NCBI GenBank assembly: GCA_934122275.1
Contig: CAKOWI010000002.1
Location: 103,769-167,768, forward strand
Length of the DNA: 64,000 nucleotides
Direction of reading: 5' to 3'
Source of the DNA: an uncultured Bacilli bacterium
GTDB lineage: Bacteria; Bacillota_I; Bacilli_A; RF39; UBA660
Position 1 is the stretch's first letter, and each line of letters opens with the position of its first letter. This document shows, one piece after another, positions 25,486 to 34,802 of the stretch. A program made the translations under genes and the position numbers. The notes beneath the pieces are model-generated. The model saw nothing but the letters and a program-made list of their open reading frames with translations, did not search any database and was not told where the DNA came from.

Positions 25486-27463
25486 GGATTCAGGTACTGG
25501 TACTATTTCAGTTGGAAAACTAGTTAGTAGTGATTACTTAAATAAAGTAACAGATCCAAGATCAGGTATGGCAGTATCTTATTGTACTAAAGTAAATGTT
25601 AAAAAAATAGGAAGGAACGTACAAGTTGATTCAATAGTAGAGGATAATGGTTCTTCTACAAATTGTGATTCTAGTGATACAGTATCAGTATCAAATTCTC
25701 CAAATTCTCCTAAATTATCTGAGTCATTAGATTGTACAATAGGAACCAATAGTTGGTGTAAAAAGGGTGCTAAAAAAGGAAAAAAACCAGTACATACTGT
25801 GTATGCAGAGGCTGTAAATTTACCGGTAAAAGATATTGAAATTATTTCTAATGGAGGTTTTACTTGTAATGCTGCAGAGACTACTACAAATGGTAAAAAA
25901 AGGGATTGTACTTTGAATAAGGAAACAAGTGGTAGTACTATTACATATAGAGTATCAAGCGAAGATGGAAGTATAAGTATACTTTCTAGTACGGTTAAGT
26001 GGGATGATACTGAACCAAGTGGTAAAATTACTATTACTAGTACTAATGGTAATTTTAATGATATGTACGTTAATATTGTTGCAAGTGTAATAGAAGAAGG
26101 AAGCAAAATTGCAAAATTTGATAGTAACCCAAAACTTAGTAATACAAGAGAGAACGTTTATGAACTAAAGAAACATAAATTGTTTGGAGATTATAATGGT
26201 ACATCCAAAAAAATAAGTGCAACGGTTACTGATGGTGCAGGAAATGTTGGTACTATAGATAGTGCTGATTATAAAGTATATCAAAAGTGTTCTTCCAAAA
26301 CTAAAGTGGATACTATTGTAAAAGAAGGGAAATGTTCTAAAAACTGCGGTGGTGGTGAAAAAACCGTAAAAACAACTTATGTATATAAGGATACTTATAC
26401 AAAACAGGACTGTTCTAACGAAGAAACGTCAAAAACTTTAACTTGTAATCTTAATTCATGCGAGAATAAATGTCCAAATATTTTATTAAGTAATTCTCCG
26501 ACTTTTGGAAATTGGGAGGAGTCAGGAGATGATTATTATATATGGTATTTAAGCGATGCAACGTATAAGCATGATGGTGATTCTAGTTACTGGACTTGGT
26601 ATAATAATGGTGTAAGGCAAAGCACATCGTCTACTTATACAGTTTCAAGTAATGGCAGAAATACATTGACTATAAAAGGAAAAAATGGTGAAAGTTGCGA
26701 AGAGTTTGATGTTTATATAAATAAATCAGCACCAAGTTGTCCAAGCATAAAAGTTTTAAGTGGTACTTTAGGAAATAACGGTTGGTATCGATCAAATATT
26801 AAGTTAGGGTTTGATGTACCATCTGGTGTTGAAAGATGGACATGGAATGTTGTTCGTGGTAATTCGCCATCATCTGGATATGAAAATAGTAGTACATTAA
26901 CTTTAAGTAATGAAGGTTATACATCGGTTGGACTTACGGTTTATAGTAGTGCTGGTACTTATAAAATTTGTAATCTTAACGAATATAAAATCGATAAAAC
27001 TCCTCCTAAATTAAATAAAATTACATATGATAAGAATATTAGACAATTTAATTCTAATGGCGTAATACTTTCTGGAACATTAAATGATTTTGTTATGTGC
27101 TTAAAAAATGATCCATCCGCTGCTACTACAGTGCCAGGAGCTACAGCAGAATACACGGATAATGCAAGTGGAATTTCTAATGTGTATTCTACAAGTGAAT
27201 TTGATAGTGTAGATGCATTTAATAGATGGTGTACACCTAGTTATTATGGTTTTTCATTTTATGCAATTGATAGTGCTGGAAATAGAAGCGAAATTAGTTA
27301 TTCTAAAAAATTTAAAGTTTCGTATATACTAAAACAGAGTTCGGCTAATTATGATCCTGATTGCTACTTGTATTCTTATACTAAGAGATTTGAAGCTAGT
27401 GGTTTTTATGATAATGGTGTAGATTATAACACGGATGTTGGATACAAGACTTGTGCTAAATAG
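25271..27463 (+). CDS. Giant pseudopilin-like surface protein, copy 2
   Basis: 730 aa; start ATG 25271 follows GAGGAGTG, matching copy 3 exactly. The prepilin leader ends at Gly10-Phe11 with Glu at +5 (GFTLIE), and the first 70 residues are almost identical to copies 1 and 3. The ectodomain then diverges: an Ig-like domain, a thrombospondin-1-like stretch CSKNCGGGEKTVK with flanking cysteines, a YWTWYNNG module, an RWTWNV module and a C-terminal domain not shared with copy 1. The stop overlaps the ribosome binding site of the next small gene, so that gene is co-translated. Confidence 0.82.
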   Translation: MNKKRSNEYGFTLIELLITIAIMLSITVLAIVNIVGVSNRKKSEAWVSVKEEIETAATDYFKYNEYLFEGLGDSGTGTISVGKLVSSDYLNKVTDPRSGMAVSYCTKVNVKKIGRNVQVDSIVEDNGSSTNCDSSDTVSVSNSPNSPKLSESLDCTIGTNSWCKKGAKKGKKPVHTVYAEAVNLPVKDIEIISNGGFTCNAAETTTNGKKRDCTLNKETSGSTITYRVSSEDGSISILSSTVKWDDTEPSGKITITSTNGNFNDMYVNIVASVIEEGSKIAKFDSNPKLSNTRENVYELKKHKLFGDYNGTSKKISATVTDGAGNVGTIDSADYKVYQKCSSKTKVDTIVKEGKCSKNCGGGEKTVKTTYVYKDTYTKQDCSNEETSKTLTCNLNSCENKCPNILLSNSPTFGNWEESGDDYYIWYLSDATYKHDGDSSYWTWYNNGVRQSTSSTYTVSSNGRNTLTIKGKNGESCEEFDVYINKSAPSCPSIKVLSGTLGNNGWYRSNIKLGFDVPSGVERWTWNVVRGNSPSSGYENSSTLTLSNEGYTSVGLTVYSSAGTYKICNLNEYKIDKTPPKLNKITYDKNIRQFNSNGVILSGTLNDFVMCLKNDPSAATTVPGATAEYTDNASGISNVYSTSEFDSVDAFNRWCTPSYYGFSFYAIDSAGNRSEISYSKKFKVSYILKQSSANYDPDCYLYSYTKRFEASGFYDNGVDYNTDVGYKTCAK

Positions 27464-27473
27464 GAGGTTCATG

Positions 27474-27941
27474 ATGAAGAAAAGTAATATTAAGATAATA
27501 ATTATAATTTTATTAATTATATTTTGTGTAATGTCATATTTAATATTTTCGAGTTATAAAAATGATAATAAAAAAAATAATGATATTAAATCATACGAAT
27601 ATTCAAAAAACTGGACAATTACAGCAAATGATAATTGCTATGAACTATATGTGAATGATAATAAAGCAGAAACTGGTTCGTACATATATTTATTAGATAA
27701 AGATGATAATTTAATATATAGAATTGATAATTATAGAAATAGTATTAATTTATATGTAGTTTATTATGATATATCATCAACCTCTAAAGTTATAATAACA
27801 AAGGAAAACATTAAATATAACAAAGATAAGTCTAAAAGTCTTAAGTATGTTGGGATTACAACTAGTTCTGTACCTAACGAAGAAAATAAGACAATAACAA
27901 AAAAAGCAGGTAAATCAACGATAAAAAATCAAGGTTATTAA
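27474..27941 (+). CDS. Membrane-anchored protein between pseudopilins
   Basis: 155 aa; start ATG 27474, six bases after AGGAGG (27462-27467), which overlaps the stop of pseudopilin copy 2. A second ATG at 27471 is too close to the site. An N-terminal signal anchor (IKIIIIILLIIFCVMSYLIF) is followed by an extracytosolic beta-rich domain with one NCYELYVND segment and a basic, Thr/Ser-rich tail. No prepilin cleavage motif. Position and coupling suggest that it works with the pseudopilins, but no family is recognised. Confidence 0.7.
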   Translation: MKKSNIKIIIIILLIIFCVMSYLIFSSYKNDNKKNNDIKSYEYSKNWTITANDNCYELYVNDNKAETGSYIYLLDKDDNLIYRIDNYRNSINLYVVYYDISSTSKVIITKENIKYNKDKSKSLKYVGITTSSVPNEENKTITKKAGKSTIKNQGY

Positions 27942-27972
27942 ATAAATTGTAGTATCATTAATATAGAAATAT

Positions 27973-28203
27973 GAGGAGTGTATACATTATGAATAAAAAA
28001 AGAAGTAATGAATATGGTTTTACATTAATTGAACTATTAATAGCTATAGCGATAATGCTTTCTATAACGGTACTTGCAATAGTTAATATAGTTGGGGTAT
28101 CAAACAGAAAGAAAGAAGAAGCTTGGCAAAGTGTTAAAGAAGAAATAGAAACAGCAGCAACTGATTACTTCAAATATAATGAGTATTTATTTGAAGGACT
28201 TGG
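27973..28203 (+). repeat. Pseudopilin 5' repeat, copy 3
   Basis: Counterpart of 25255-25485, including the leader GAGGAGTGTATACATT before the start codon. Confidence 0.85.
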
Positions 28204-30073
28204 TGATGATGATCTTAGTGGTTACATTACTGTTGGATCACTTGTTAATGATGACTATCTAAATAAAGTAACAGATCCAAGATCAGGCAAAGCAGTATCT
28301 TATTGTACAAAAGTAATGGTAACTAAAAATGGTAGAGGAGTTACATCTAAAATTAATGACAGTACTATTTCAAATGAAAACGAAGGTTGTAATGCTTCTG
28401 CTGTTGTAACAGTATCAAATGCCAAAAATGCACCAAAATTGGAAATTAATAAATTATGTGGCAAGACTGGAAATAATTATTGGTGTGTTGGTGAGAGTAA
28501 ACCAAAAGCGTTAGCTACAGCTACACCAGTAAATGGTTCTGAAGTAGTAAGTGTTTCAAAGTCTGAAGAGAGTAAAGACTATGAGTGTGGTGATTTGAAA
28601 GGAAAATCAACCAAGAGCCAAATTTGTACTTTAGAGAAGGAAACCTCAAAAGGAGGAAGTAAAATAGAGGTTATAGCTAAAAGTGCGGATGGTGGTATAA
28701 CAAAGACTTGGACTACAATAAAATATGATAAAACCCCACCGGAAGTTTGGTTAGATATTAAATCTAAGGACAAAAAGGAAGAATATAACACAAAAAATGC
28801 TAAAATTGAGGCAATAATAAAAGAATCGGGAAGTGGCGTTGTAAAGGTTAATAGTACTGTTAATGAAGTTGAAAAAGATATTTTTGGCAATAAAAACGAT
28901 TATTCTAAAAATGAATTTAAATTATCTAATGATTATCCTTTGTCTACGACTTATGATGGATATACTAAAAAAGTAATGGTAGAGGTAACAGATCAAGCGG
29001 GTAATGTAGGAAAAGATACTAAATCGTATACAGTATATAAGGACTGTGATGAAAAAAAGATAGTTTCAACAACATATAGTAATAGTAGTTGCTCAACTAG
29101 TGAAACGTATAAAAGGACTCCGACATATACCTATAAGGATTCACATACAGAAGCATCATGTGGTACTGGTACTGGAACAGCACAAACCGTAAATTGTCCA
29201 ACATGTCCAGATGTTAAAGTTACAAAAGGAGCAGTAGAAGGTGACAATGGTTGGTATAAAAAGGGAACTGACGAAACAACCACACTTACGATAACACCTT
29301 CGGATAATACATCTTATTGGACATGGGCGACAAATCAATCGGATGGAAAAATGAAAAAATGGAAGACAAATAATGGTAATGGTGTTGAAACATATAATAA
29401 CATTGGTATTAAAGGCAAAACATTAGGTGATGGAAGAAGAAAATATCAGATTGTTGTATATGATTCGAATGATAATAGTAAAGTGTGTAATGGAAATTTA
29501 AATATTGACACTAAAGAACCAGATGGAAAATTAGAAATAATTAATACTGGAGTTTATAAAGGAAAAAAATTAAATATTAATTCAAATAGTGTATATTTGA
29601 AAGCAAGTAATATTAAAGACGATACGAGTGGAATTGCTAGTGTTACACCTAGTCAATATTATGAACTTAGGTTTAATGGTACAAGAGGAGAAAAAAATAT
29701 TCCTGTTACTTTTAAAAAAATAAAAAAATCTAATAATTATAAAACAGATAACTTTGATATTGTTGATGAACTTCCAAGTGATGGGGCTAGTACTACTGTA
29801 GGGCCGTATTTTGGAGCAACTTCAGTCATATCTGATGTTGCAGGAAATAAAAAAACAATCAAAGCCGAATATGAAACTTATCATAATTGTGCATGGACGA
29901 ATAGGGATGAAAAATTCGAGGATAAGGCGTATTGTAAAGAAGTTATTAACGAATATTCGGAATGTAAAAATGGCATTAGAACACATCATGTGGTAGAAGA
30001 ATGTTATGATCGTATTACAGGAGCAGCATGTCCTGGGTTGGAATTTACAGATTTAACTGATCCATGTGAATAG
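27989..30073 (+). CDS. Giant pseudopilin-like surface protein, copy 3
   Basis: 694 aa; start ATG 27989 after GAGGAGTG. Prepilin leader GFTLIE as in copy 2. The ectodomain shares with copy 1 the NWYKKG/GWYKKG...SYWTWAT...KYQIVVYDSN module. Its Cys motif is degenerate: SSCSTSETYKR replaces the CGGG thrombospondin-like core, while later cysteines remain. The C-terminal 60 residues are Cys-rich and unlike either other copy. The array therefore looks like a mosaic family with a fixed N-terminus and variable exposed parts. It ends about 30 bp before the alanine T-box promoter. Confidence 0.82.
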   Translation: MNKKRSNEYGFTLIELLIAIAIMLSITVLAIVNIVGVSNRKKEEAWQSVKEEIETAATDYFKYNEYLFEGLGDDDLSGYITVGSLVNDDYLNKVTDPRSGKAVSYCTKVMVTKNGRGVTSKINDSTISNENEGCNASAVVTVSNAKNAPKLEINKLCGKTGNNYWCVGESKPKALATATPVNGSEVVSVSKSEESKDYECGDLKGKSTKSQICTLEKETSKGGSKIEVIAKSADGGITKTWTTIKYDKTPPEVWLDIKSKDKKEEYNTKNAKIEAIIKESGSGVVKVNSTVNEVEKDIFGNKNDYSKNEFKLSNDYPLSTTYDGYTKKVMVEVTDQAGNVGKDTKSYTVYKDCDEKKIVSTTYSNSSCSTSETYKRTPTYTYKDSHTEASCGTGTGTAQTVNCPTCPDVKVTKGAVEGDNGWYKKGTDETTTLTITPSDNTSYWTWATNQSDGKMKKWKTNNGNGVETYNNIGIKGKTLGDGRRKYQIVVYDSNDNSKVCNGNLNIDTKEPDGKLEIINTGVYKGKKLNINSNSVYLKASNIKDDTSGIASVTPSQYYELRFNGTRGEKNIPVTFKKIKKSNNYKTDNFDIVDELPSDGASTTVGPYFGATSVISDVAGNKKTIKAEYETYHNCAWTNRDEKFEDKAYCKEVINEYSECKNGIRTHHVVEECYDRITGAACPGLEFTDLTDPCE

Positions 30074-30102
30074 TCAAAAAGCTTACATTGATGATTAATC
30101 AG

Positions 30103-30132
30103 TTTACAAACCACATAACTTTTTGATATAAT
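30103..30132 (+). promoter_or_regulatory. Promoter of the alanine T-box leader
   Basis: TTTACA at 30103-30108, 18-bp spacer, TATAAT at 30127-30132. Confidence 0.65.
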
Positions 30133-30139
30133 ACATTAT

Positions 30140-30345
30140 ATATTTAAATTGTTGATGAAAAACTAGTAAGTAATGATTCTTTATAGAAAGCTAATGGATG
30201 ATGGAAATTAGTAAGATTAGTTACTGAAGCTATTTTCGGAAGATGCAGTTAATAGCTGCCGGTTCAAAGCCGTTATCTAAATTAAGTTAAAGTTAGGATG
30301 GTACCACGCTTCATTCGTTCCTATGATTGAGGTGTGGTATCTTTT
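30140..30345 (+). promoter_or_regulatory. T-box leader, alanine specifier
   Basis: Stem I apical element GGATGATGGAA lies around 30196-30206, the probable specifier GCT is at 30229-30231, and the T-box AGGATGGTACCACGC starts at 30295. The terminator pairs TACCACGCTTCA (30302-30313) with TGAGGTGTGGTA, followed by TCTTTT. The specifier fits alaS, the second gene downstream. Confidence 0.85.
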
Positions 30346-30362
30346 ATTAAAGGAGATGCAAT

Positions 30363-30917
30363 ATGGAATTTGAAAAAAGAAACCCTAAAATATTTATTAT
30401 TACTGGAAAAGCTAACTCTGGTAAAGATACAACAGCAGAATTTATTAATAACTATGTTAAATTAAAGGGATTAAAAGTAGTTAATTTACAATTTAGTTAT
30501 TATATAAAAATGTATGCTAAAGAAATATCAGGTTGGGATGGTAGTGAAGATAGTAAACCTAGAAGTTTACTTCAAACACTTGGCACTGATATAATTAGAA
30601 AACAAATAGATGAAATGTTATTTATAAATAGAATAATTCAAGATATAATGGTATATTCATATTATTTTGATGTAATAACTATTAGTGATGGTAGATTACC
30701 TATTGAAATAGATAGTATAAAGCATACTTTTTCTAATGTATATAGTGTAAATGTAATTAGACCTAATTATGAAAATAGTTTGGATAGTAAAGAGAAAAAA
30801 CATTTAACTGAAATAGCTTTGGATAGTTATAATAATTATGATTTTAAATTAATTAATGATGGAACTTTAAATGATTTAAATAAAAAAATAGAAACTATGA
30901 TTGATGAGGTGTTATAA
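30363..30917 (+). CDS. Deoxynucleoside monophosphate kinase-like P-loop protein
   Basis: 184 aa. Walker A GKANSGKDTT at residues 15-24, a QTLGTDIIR segment and a DGRLPIEID segment resemble phage-type dNMP kinases and dephospho-CoA-kinase-like NMP kinases. It would phosphorylate a (deoxy)nucleotide in the cytosol; the exact substrate is unclear. It is the first gene behind the alanine T-box and ends one base before the alaS start, so it should be transcribed only when charged tRNA-Ala is scarce. That coupling of a nucleotide kinase with alaS is unusual. Confidence 0.72.
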   Translation: MEFEKRNPKIFIITGKANSGKDTTAEFINNYVKLKGLKVVNLQFSYYIKMYAKEISGWDGSEDSKPRSLLQTLGTDIIRKQIDEMLFINRIIQDIMVYSYYFDVITISDGRLPIEIDSIKHTFSNVYSVNVIRPNYENSLDSKEKKHLTEIALDSYNNYDFKLINDGTLNDLNKKIETMIDEVL

Positions 30918-33596
30918 ATGAAAAAAATGACTAGTAATGAAATTAGAAATATGTTTTTAAAGTTTTTTGAAAGTAAAGGACATATGATAGTACCTTCTGC
31001 ATCACTAATTCCAGATAATGATCCATCTATACTTTGGATTAATGCTGGAGTTGCACCACTTAAAAAGTATTTTGATGGAAGAGAAGTACCACCTAAAAAA
31101 AGACTTACTAATTCACAAAAATGTATTCGTACTAATGATATAGAAAACGTAGGTGATACATATCACCATACTTTCTTTGAGATGCTTGGTAATTTCTCAA
31201 TTGGAGATTATTTTAGAAATGAAGCTTTAGAGTATGCTTGGGAATTATTAACTAGTGATAAATACTTTAATTTTGATAAGAATAAATTATATGTAACTGT
31301 ATATCCAGATGATACTGAAAGCTACGAAAAATGGATTAAGTTAGGGTTAGATAAATCACATATAATAAAGAATAAAGATAATTTTTGGGATATAGGTCCT
31401 GGTCCATGTGGTCCAGATTCTGAAATCTTTTATGACAGAGGAGAAAAATATGATAAGAGAGGTTCAGAGTTAATAGAAAAAGACATTGACAATGATAGAT
31501 TTATTGAAATATGGAATAATGTATTTAGTCAGTTTAATCATATTGATGGAAAAGAAAGAAAAGATTTTCCAGAATTACCGCATAAAAACATAGATACTGG
31601 TATGGGACTTGAAAGGTTAGTTTCAATTATACAAGGTGTTGATACTAATTATGATACGGATTTATTTATGCCTATTATAAATAAGATTGAAGAGTTATCA
31701 GGAGTTAAATATAGTGATCAAAGGGAAATAAGGGCAATTGCAGATCACATTAAAACTTTAACATTTGCATTAGCTGATGGTGCAGCATTTTCTAATGAAG
31801 GAAGAGGCTATATATTAAGAAGAGTATTAAGAAGAGCATCTAGATTTGGTAGAAAATTAGGAATATATGAACCTTTTATGTATAAATTAGTACCAACTGT
31901 TGCAGAAATGATGAATGATTATTATCCATACTTGATGGATAATAAAGAAAATATTCAAAACAAGATAAAAAGTGAAGAAGCTATGTTCTTAAAAACTTTA
32001 TCAGCTGGTGAGAAAAGATTAAAAGAATTAATAGATAGTGGAAATAAAATAACTGGTAGTGATGTATTTAAACTTTATGATACTTATGGTTTTCCTTATG
32101 AACTTACTGTAGAAATATTAAAAGAAGAAAATATTTTTGTAGATAAAGAGGAATTTGATAAATGTATGGAAAACCAAAAGAATATGGCAAGAAGTGCAGC
32201 TAAAGAAACTTCTGGTATGAATGTATTAGGTGATTTAGTTAACTTTAAAGATGAAAGTGAATTTGTAGGTTATGATAGTCTTGTTTGTGATGCTAAAGTT
32301 ATATTTGTTGGTGATAATTCTGGTAATATAAGTGATATATATTCAGAAGGTATAATTATTACTGATAAAACACCATTTTATGCTACCATGGGAGGCCAAA
32401 AAGGTGATACTGGTTATATTTATTCTAATGACTTTAAAGCAGAGGTTTTAAGGACTGAAAAAGCTCCAAATGGGCAAAATATGCATTATGTAAGAATAAT
32501 ATCGGGAAGTATTAAAAAAGGTGATACAGTAACGTTAAAGGTAGATGAAAATAAGAGATATACTACTTGTCAAAATCATAGTGCAACTCATTTATTACAA
32601 AAAGCTTTACAAGATATTTTAGGAGAAAGTGTACATCAAGCAGGAAGTTATGTAGATGATGAAACTTTAAGATTTGATTTTAATTATGAGGGTAAGATAT
32701 CTGATGAAGATATAATTAAAGTAGAAGAAAAAGTAAATGAAATGATAGATAATGGATATGAAAGAAATCTTACTATTACTACTTTAGAAGAGGCTAAAAA
32801 GATGCATGCCATGGCATTATTTAGTGATAAATATAAAGATAGTGTAAGAGTAGTTTCCTTTGGACCTTCTGTTGAACTTTGTGGTGGTACACACGTAAAT
32901 AATACTAAAGATATTAAACGTTTTGCAATTAAGAGTATAGAATCTAAAGGTGCAAATGTGTATAGAATAGAAGCAGTATGTGATTTAAATTTAGAAAATG
33001 AAGTATTTTCTATGATTAAACCATATAATGATGAAATGATTTTATTATTAAAGAAAGCTAAAACAATTGTAGATAATGCTAATTTAGATGGTATTAATCT
33101 AAAGTTTAACTTTGATATATCTAATGAAAGACCTAAATGTTATAAAGATATATTAGAAAATAAAGAAGAAGTTACTAACTTAAGAAAGAATTTAGCTAAA
33201 CTTGAAAAGGAATATAAAGATGCTTTAGCAAGTAAATTAATTAATGATGCTGATAAATATTTATCTAATAAAGTAAAGGGTAAATATGGTGATGTATTAA
33301 TACTTGAATTTAATGATACTGATATTAATTTATTAAAACAATTAATTGGAGCTTTGATTAATAGACTAGATAATGGTATAATATTTATATATAATCTAAA
33401 TGGTACATCAGTAAACTTTATAGCTAAGTCAAATGAATCCTTAAAAGATACTATAAGTATGGGAGAATTAATTAAAAATGTATCTACTATCGCTAATGGA
33501 AGAGGTGGTGGTAGTGCTTCATTTGCACAAGGTGGATCATCAGAAACTGACAAACTTAATATGATTATTAATTACGTTAAAGATAAGTTATTATAA
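30918..33596 (+). CDS. alaS: Alanyl-tRNA synthetase
   Basis: Class II synthetase charging and proofreading tRNA-Ala; 892 aa, normal length. Catalytic motif 1 through motif 3 occupy the first 250 residues (RTNDIENVG, FFEMLGNFS, GMGLERL). The editing domain has the zinc-binding HSATHLL and CGGTHV, and the C-Ala domain has the glycine-rich GRGGGSASFAQGG. The start ATG is immediately after the previous stop, with GAGGTG upstream in that gene. Controlled by the alanine T-box. Confidence 0.97.
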   Translation: MKKMTSNEIRNMFLKFFESKGHMIVPSASLIPDNDPSILWINAGVAPLKKYFDGREVPPKKRLTNSQKCIRTNDIENVGDTYHHTFFEMLGNFSIGDYFRNEALEYAWELLTSDKYFNFDKNKLYVTVYPDDTESYEKWIKLGLDKSHIIKNKDNFWDIGPGPCGPDSEIFYDRGEKYDKRGSELIEKDIDNDRFIEIWNNVFSQFNHIDGKERKDFPELPHKNIDTGMGLERLVSIIQGVDTNYDTDLFMPIINKIEELSGVKYSDQREIRAIADHIKTLTFALADGAAFSNEGRGYILRRVLRRASRFGRKLGIYEPFMYKLVPTVAEMMNDYYPYLMDNKENIQNKIKSEEAMFLKTLSAGEKRLKELIDSGNKITGSDVFKLYDTYGFPYELTVEILKEENIFVDKEEFDKCMENQKNMARSAAKETSGMNVLGDLVNFKDESEFVGYDSLVCDAKVIFVGDNSGNISDIYSEGIIITDKTPFYATMGGQKGDTGYIYSNDFKAEVLRTEKAPNGQNMHYVRIISGSIKKGDTVTLKVDENKRYTTCQNHSATHLLQKALQDILGESVHQAGSYVDDETLRFDFNYEGKISDEDIIKVEEKVNEMIDNGYERNLTITTLEEAKKMHAMALFSDKYKDSVRVVSFGPSVELCGGTHVNNTKDIKRFAIKSIESKGANVYRIEAVCDLNLENEVFSMIKPYNDEMILLLKKAKTIVDNANLDGINLKFNFDISNERPKCYKDILENKEEVTNLRKNLAKLEKEYKDALASKLINDADKYLSNKVKGKYGDVLILEFNDTDINLLKQLIGALINRLDNGIIFIYNLNGTSVNFIAKSNESLKDTISMGELIKNVSTIANGRGGGSASFAQGGSSETDKLNMIINYVKDKLL

Positions 33597-33613
33597 GAAT
33601 AAAAGGAGTATTT

Positions 33614-34738
33614 ATGGAAGAAATAGAAAAGTTAGACTTTGAAGAAGAACCAAAGAAAAAAAGAAAATTAAAGAAGAAAGTAAAAATATTTTTGATACTA
33701 TTTATTATATTAATTGTATTAATATGTACTTTAGCATCTATTTATGTATTTCTTTTATCACCTGTTTCTTCTAAAAGTGAAATTGTAGAATTTACAATAG
33801 ATAATGGAATGACTGTATATGGTACTGGACAAAAACTTAAAAACGAAAAAATTATAAGAAGCTCTCTTGCATATAAGTTAATTGTTAAATATAAAAAAAT
33901 AAGTGCTTATGATGCTGGAACGTATAAACTTAATAAGGGTGATAATATCTTTAAAATTATTGATGAATTATCCAATAATAAATATACTAGTGATGATATA
34001 ACAATAACTTTTAAAGAAGGAAAAACAATTAGAAATGTTGCTAAAGTTATAGGAGCTAACACTAATATATCTGAAGATATAATATATGAAAAGTTAAGTG
34101 ATAGTAATTACATTAATGGTTTAATTAGTAAGTATTGGTTTTTAACTAAAGATATTAAGAATGAAGATATATATTATCCATTAGAGGGTTATTTATATCC
34201 GGAAACATATAAGTTTAGTAAAAACGTAACGATAGATGTAATATTTGATACAATGCTAAAACAAACTGATAAAGTATTATCAAAATATAAATCACAAATT
34301 GATTCAAGTTCATATAGTGTTCATGAATTAATTACATTAGCATCTATAGTTGAATCAGAAGGAATATATCAATCTGATAGAAATAAAATAGCAGGTGTAT
34401 TTTATAACAGATTAAAAGCTGGTATGCCTCTTGGAAGTGATATTACTACATATTATGCATTTAAAATAGATTTATCAGAAAGAGACTTAACTAAAGCTGA
34501 AATAAACACTTATAATCCATATAATACTAGGGGACCTAAAATGAATGGCAAATTACCAGTAGGACCTGTATCAAATGTTAGTGAGTCATCCATTAATGCA
34601 GTATTAAATCCAGAAGAAAATGACTATTATTACTTTGTAGCAGATAAATCTGGTAAAACACACTTTTCAAAAACTTATGAAGAACATCAAAAAATAATTA
34701 GTGAACTTAAAAAAGCTAATAACTGGATAGAATGGTAA
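33614..34738 (+). CDS. mltG: Endolytic murein transglycosylase MltG
   Basis: 374 aa. The cytosolic N-terminus is acidic then Lys-rich, one transmembrane helix spans about 25-48, and a LysM-like and YceG domain follow. The catalytic glutamate lies in LASIVESEG, and the conserved NPYNTRG and PVGPVSN loops are present. MltG cuts nascent glycan strands at the membrane and sets their length. AGGAG precedes the start, 17 bp after alaS. In most Bacillota mltG follows ireB-ruvX-DUF1292; here it comes first and is split from them by the DUF4143 gene. Confidence 0.94.
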   Translation: MEEIEKLDFEEEPKKKRKLKKKVKIFLILFIILIVLICTLASIYVFLLSPVSSKSEIVEFTIDNGMTVYGTGQKLKNEKIIRSSLAYKLIVKYKKISAYDAGTYKLNKGDNIFKIIDELSNNKYTSDDITITFKEGKTIRNVAKVIGANTNISEDIIYEKLSDSNYINGLISKYWFLTKDIKNEDIYYPLEGYLYPETYKFSKNVTIDVIFDTMLKQTDKVLSKYKSQIDSSSYSVHELITLASIVESEGIYQSDRNKIAGVFYNRLKAGMPLGSDITTYYAFKIDLSERDLTKAEINTYNPYNTRGPKMNGKLPVGPVSNVSESSINAVLNPEENDYYYFVADKSGKTHFSKTYEEHQKIISELKKANNWIEW

Positions 34739-34802
34739 ATAATTGCATTATTTGATAATACTAATAATAAAAACTAACTAAACAAAAATGTAAAAATATA
34801 GT

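Noticed and set aside
25579..26106. Minus-strand open frame of 175 codons inside pseudopilin copy 2
   Set aside because: Antisense to a coding sequence with clear domains; composition is the reverse complement of Ser/Thr/Lys codons.
33140..33553. Minus-strand open frame inside alaS
   Set aside because: Overlaps the conserved C-terminal domain of alaS and has no ribosome site.
17753..33596. AGG reassigned to methionine, as reported in some uncultured Bacilli
   Set aside because: AGG stands at conserved arginine positions, for example GLERL in alaS and the KSRK segment in mtaB, so it reads as Arg here.
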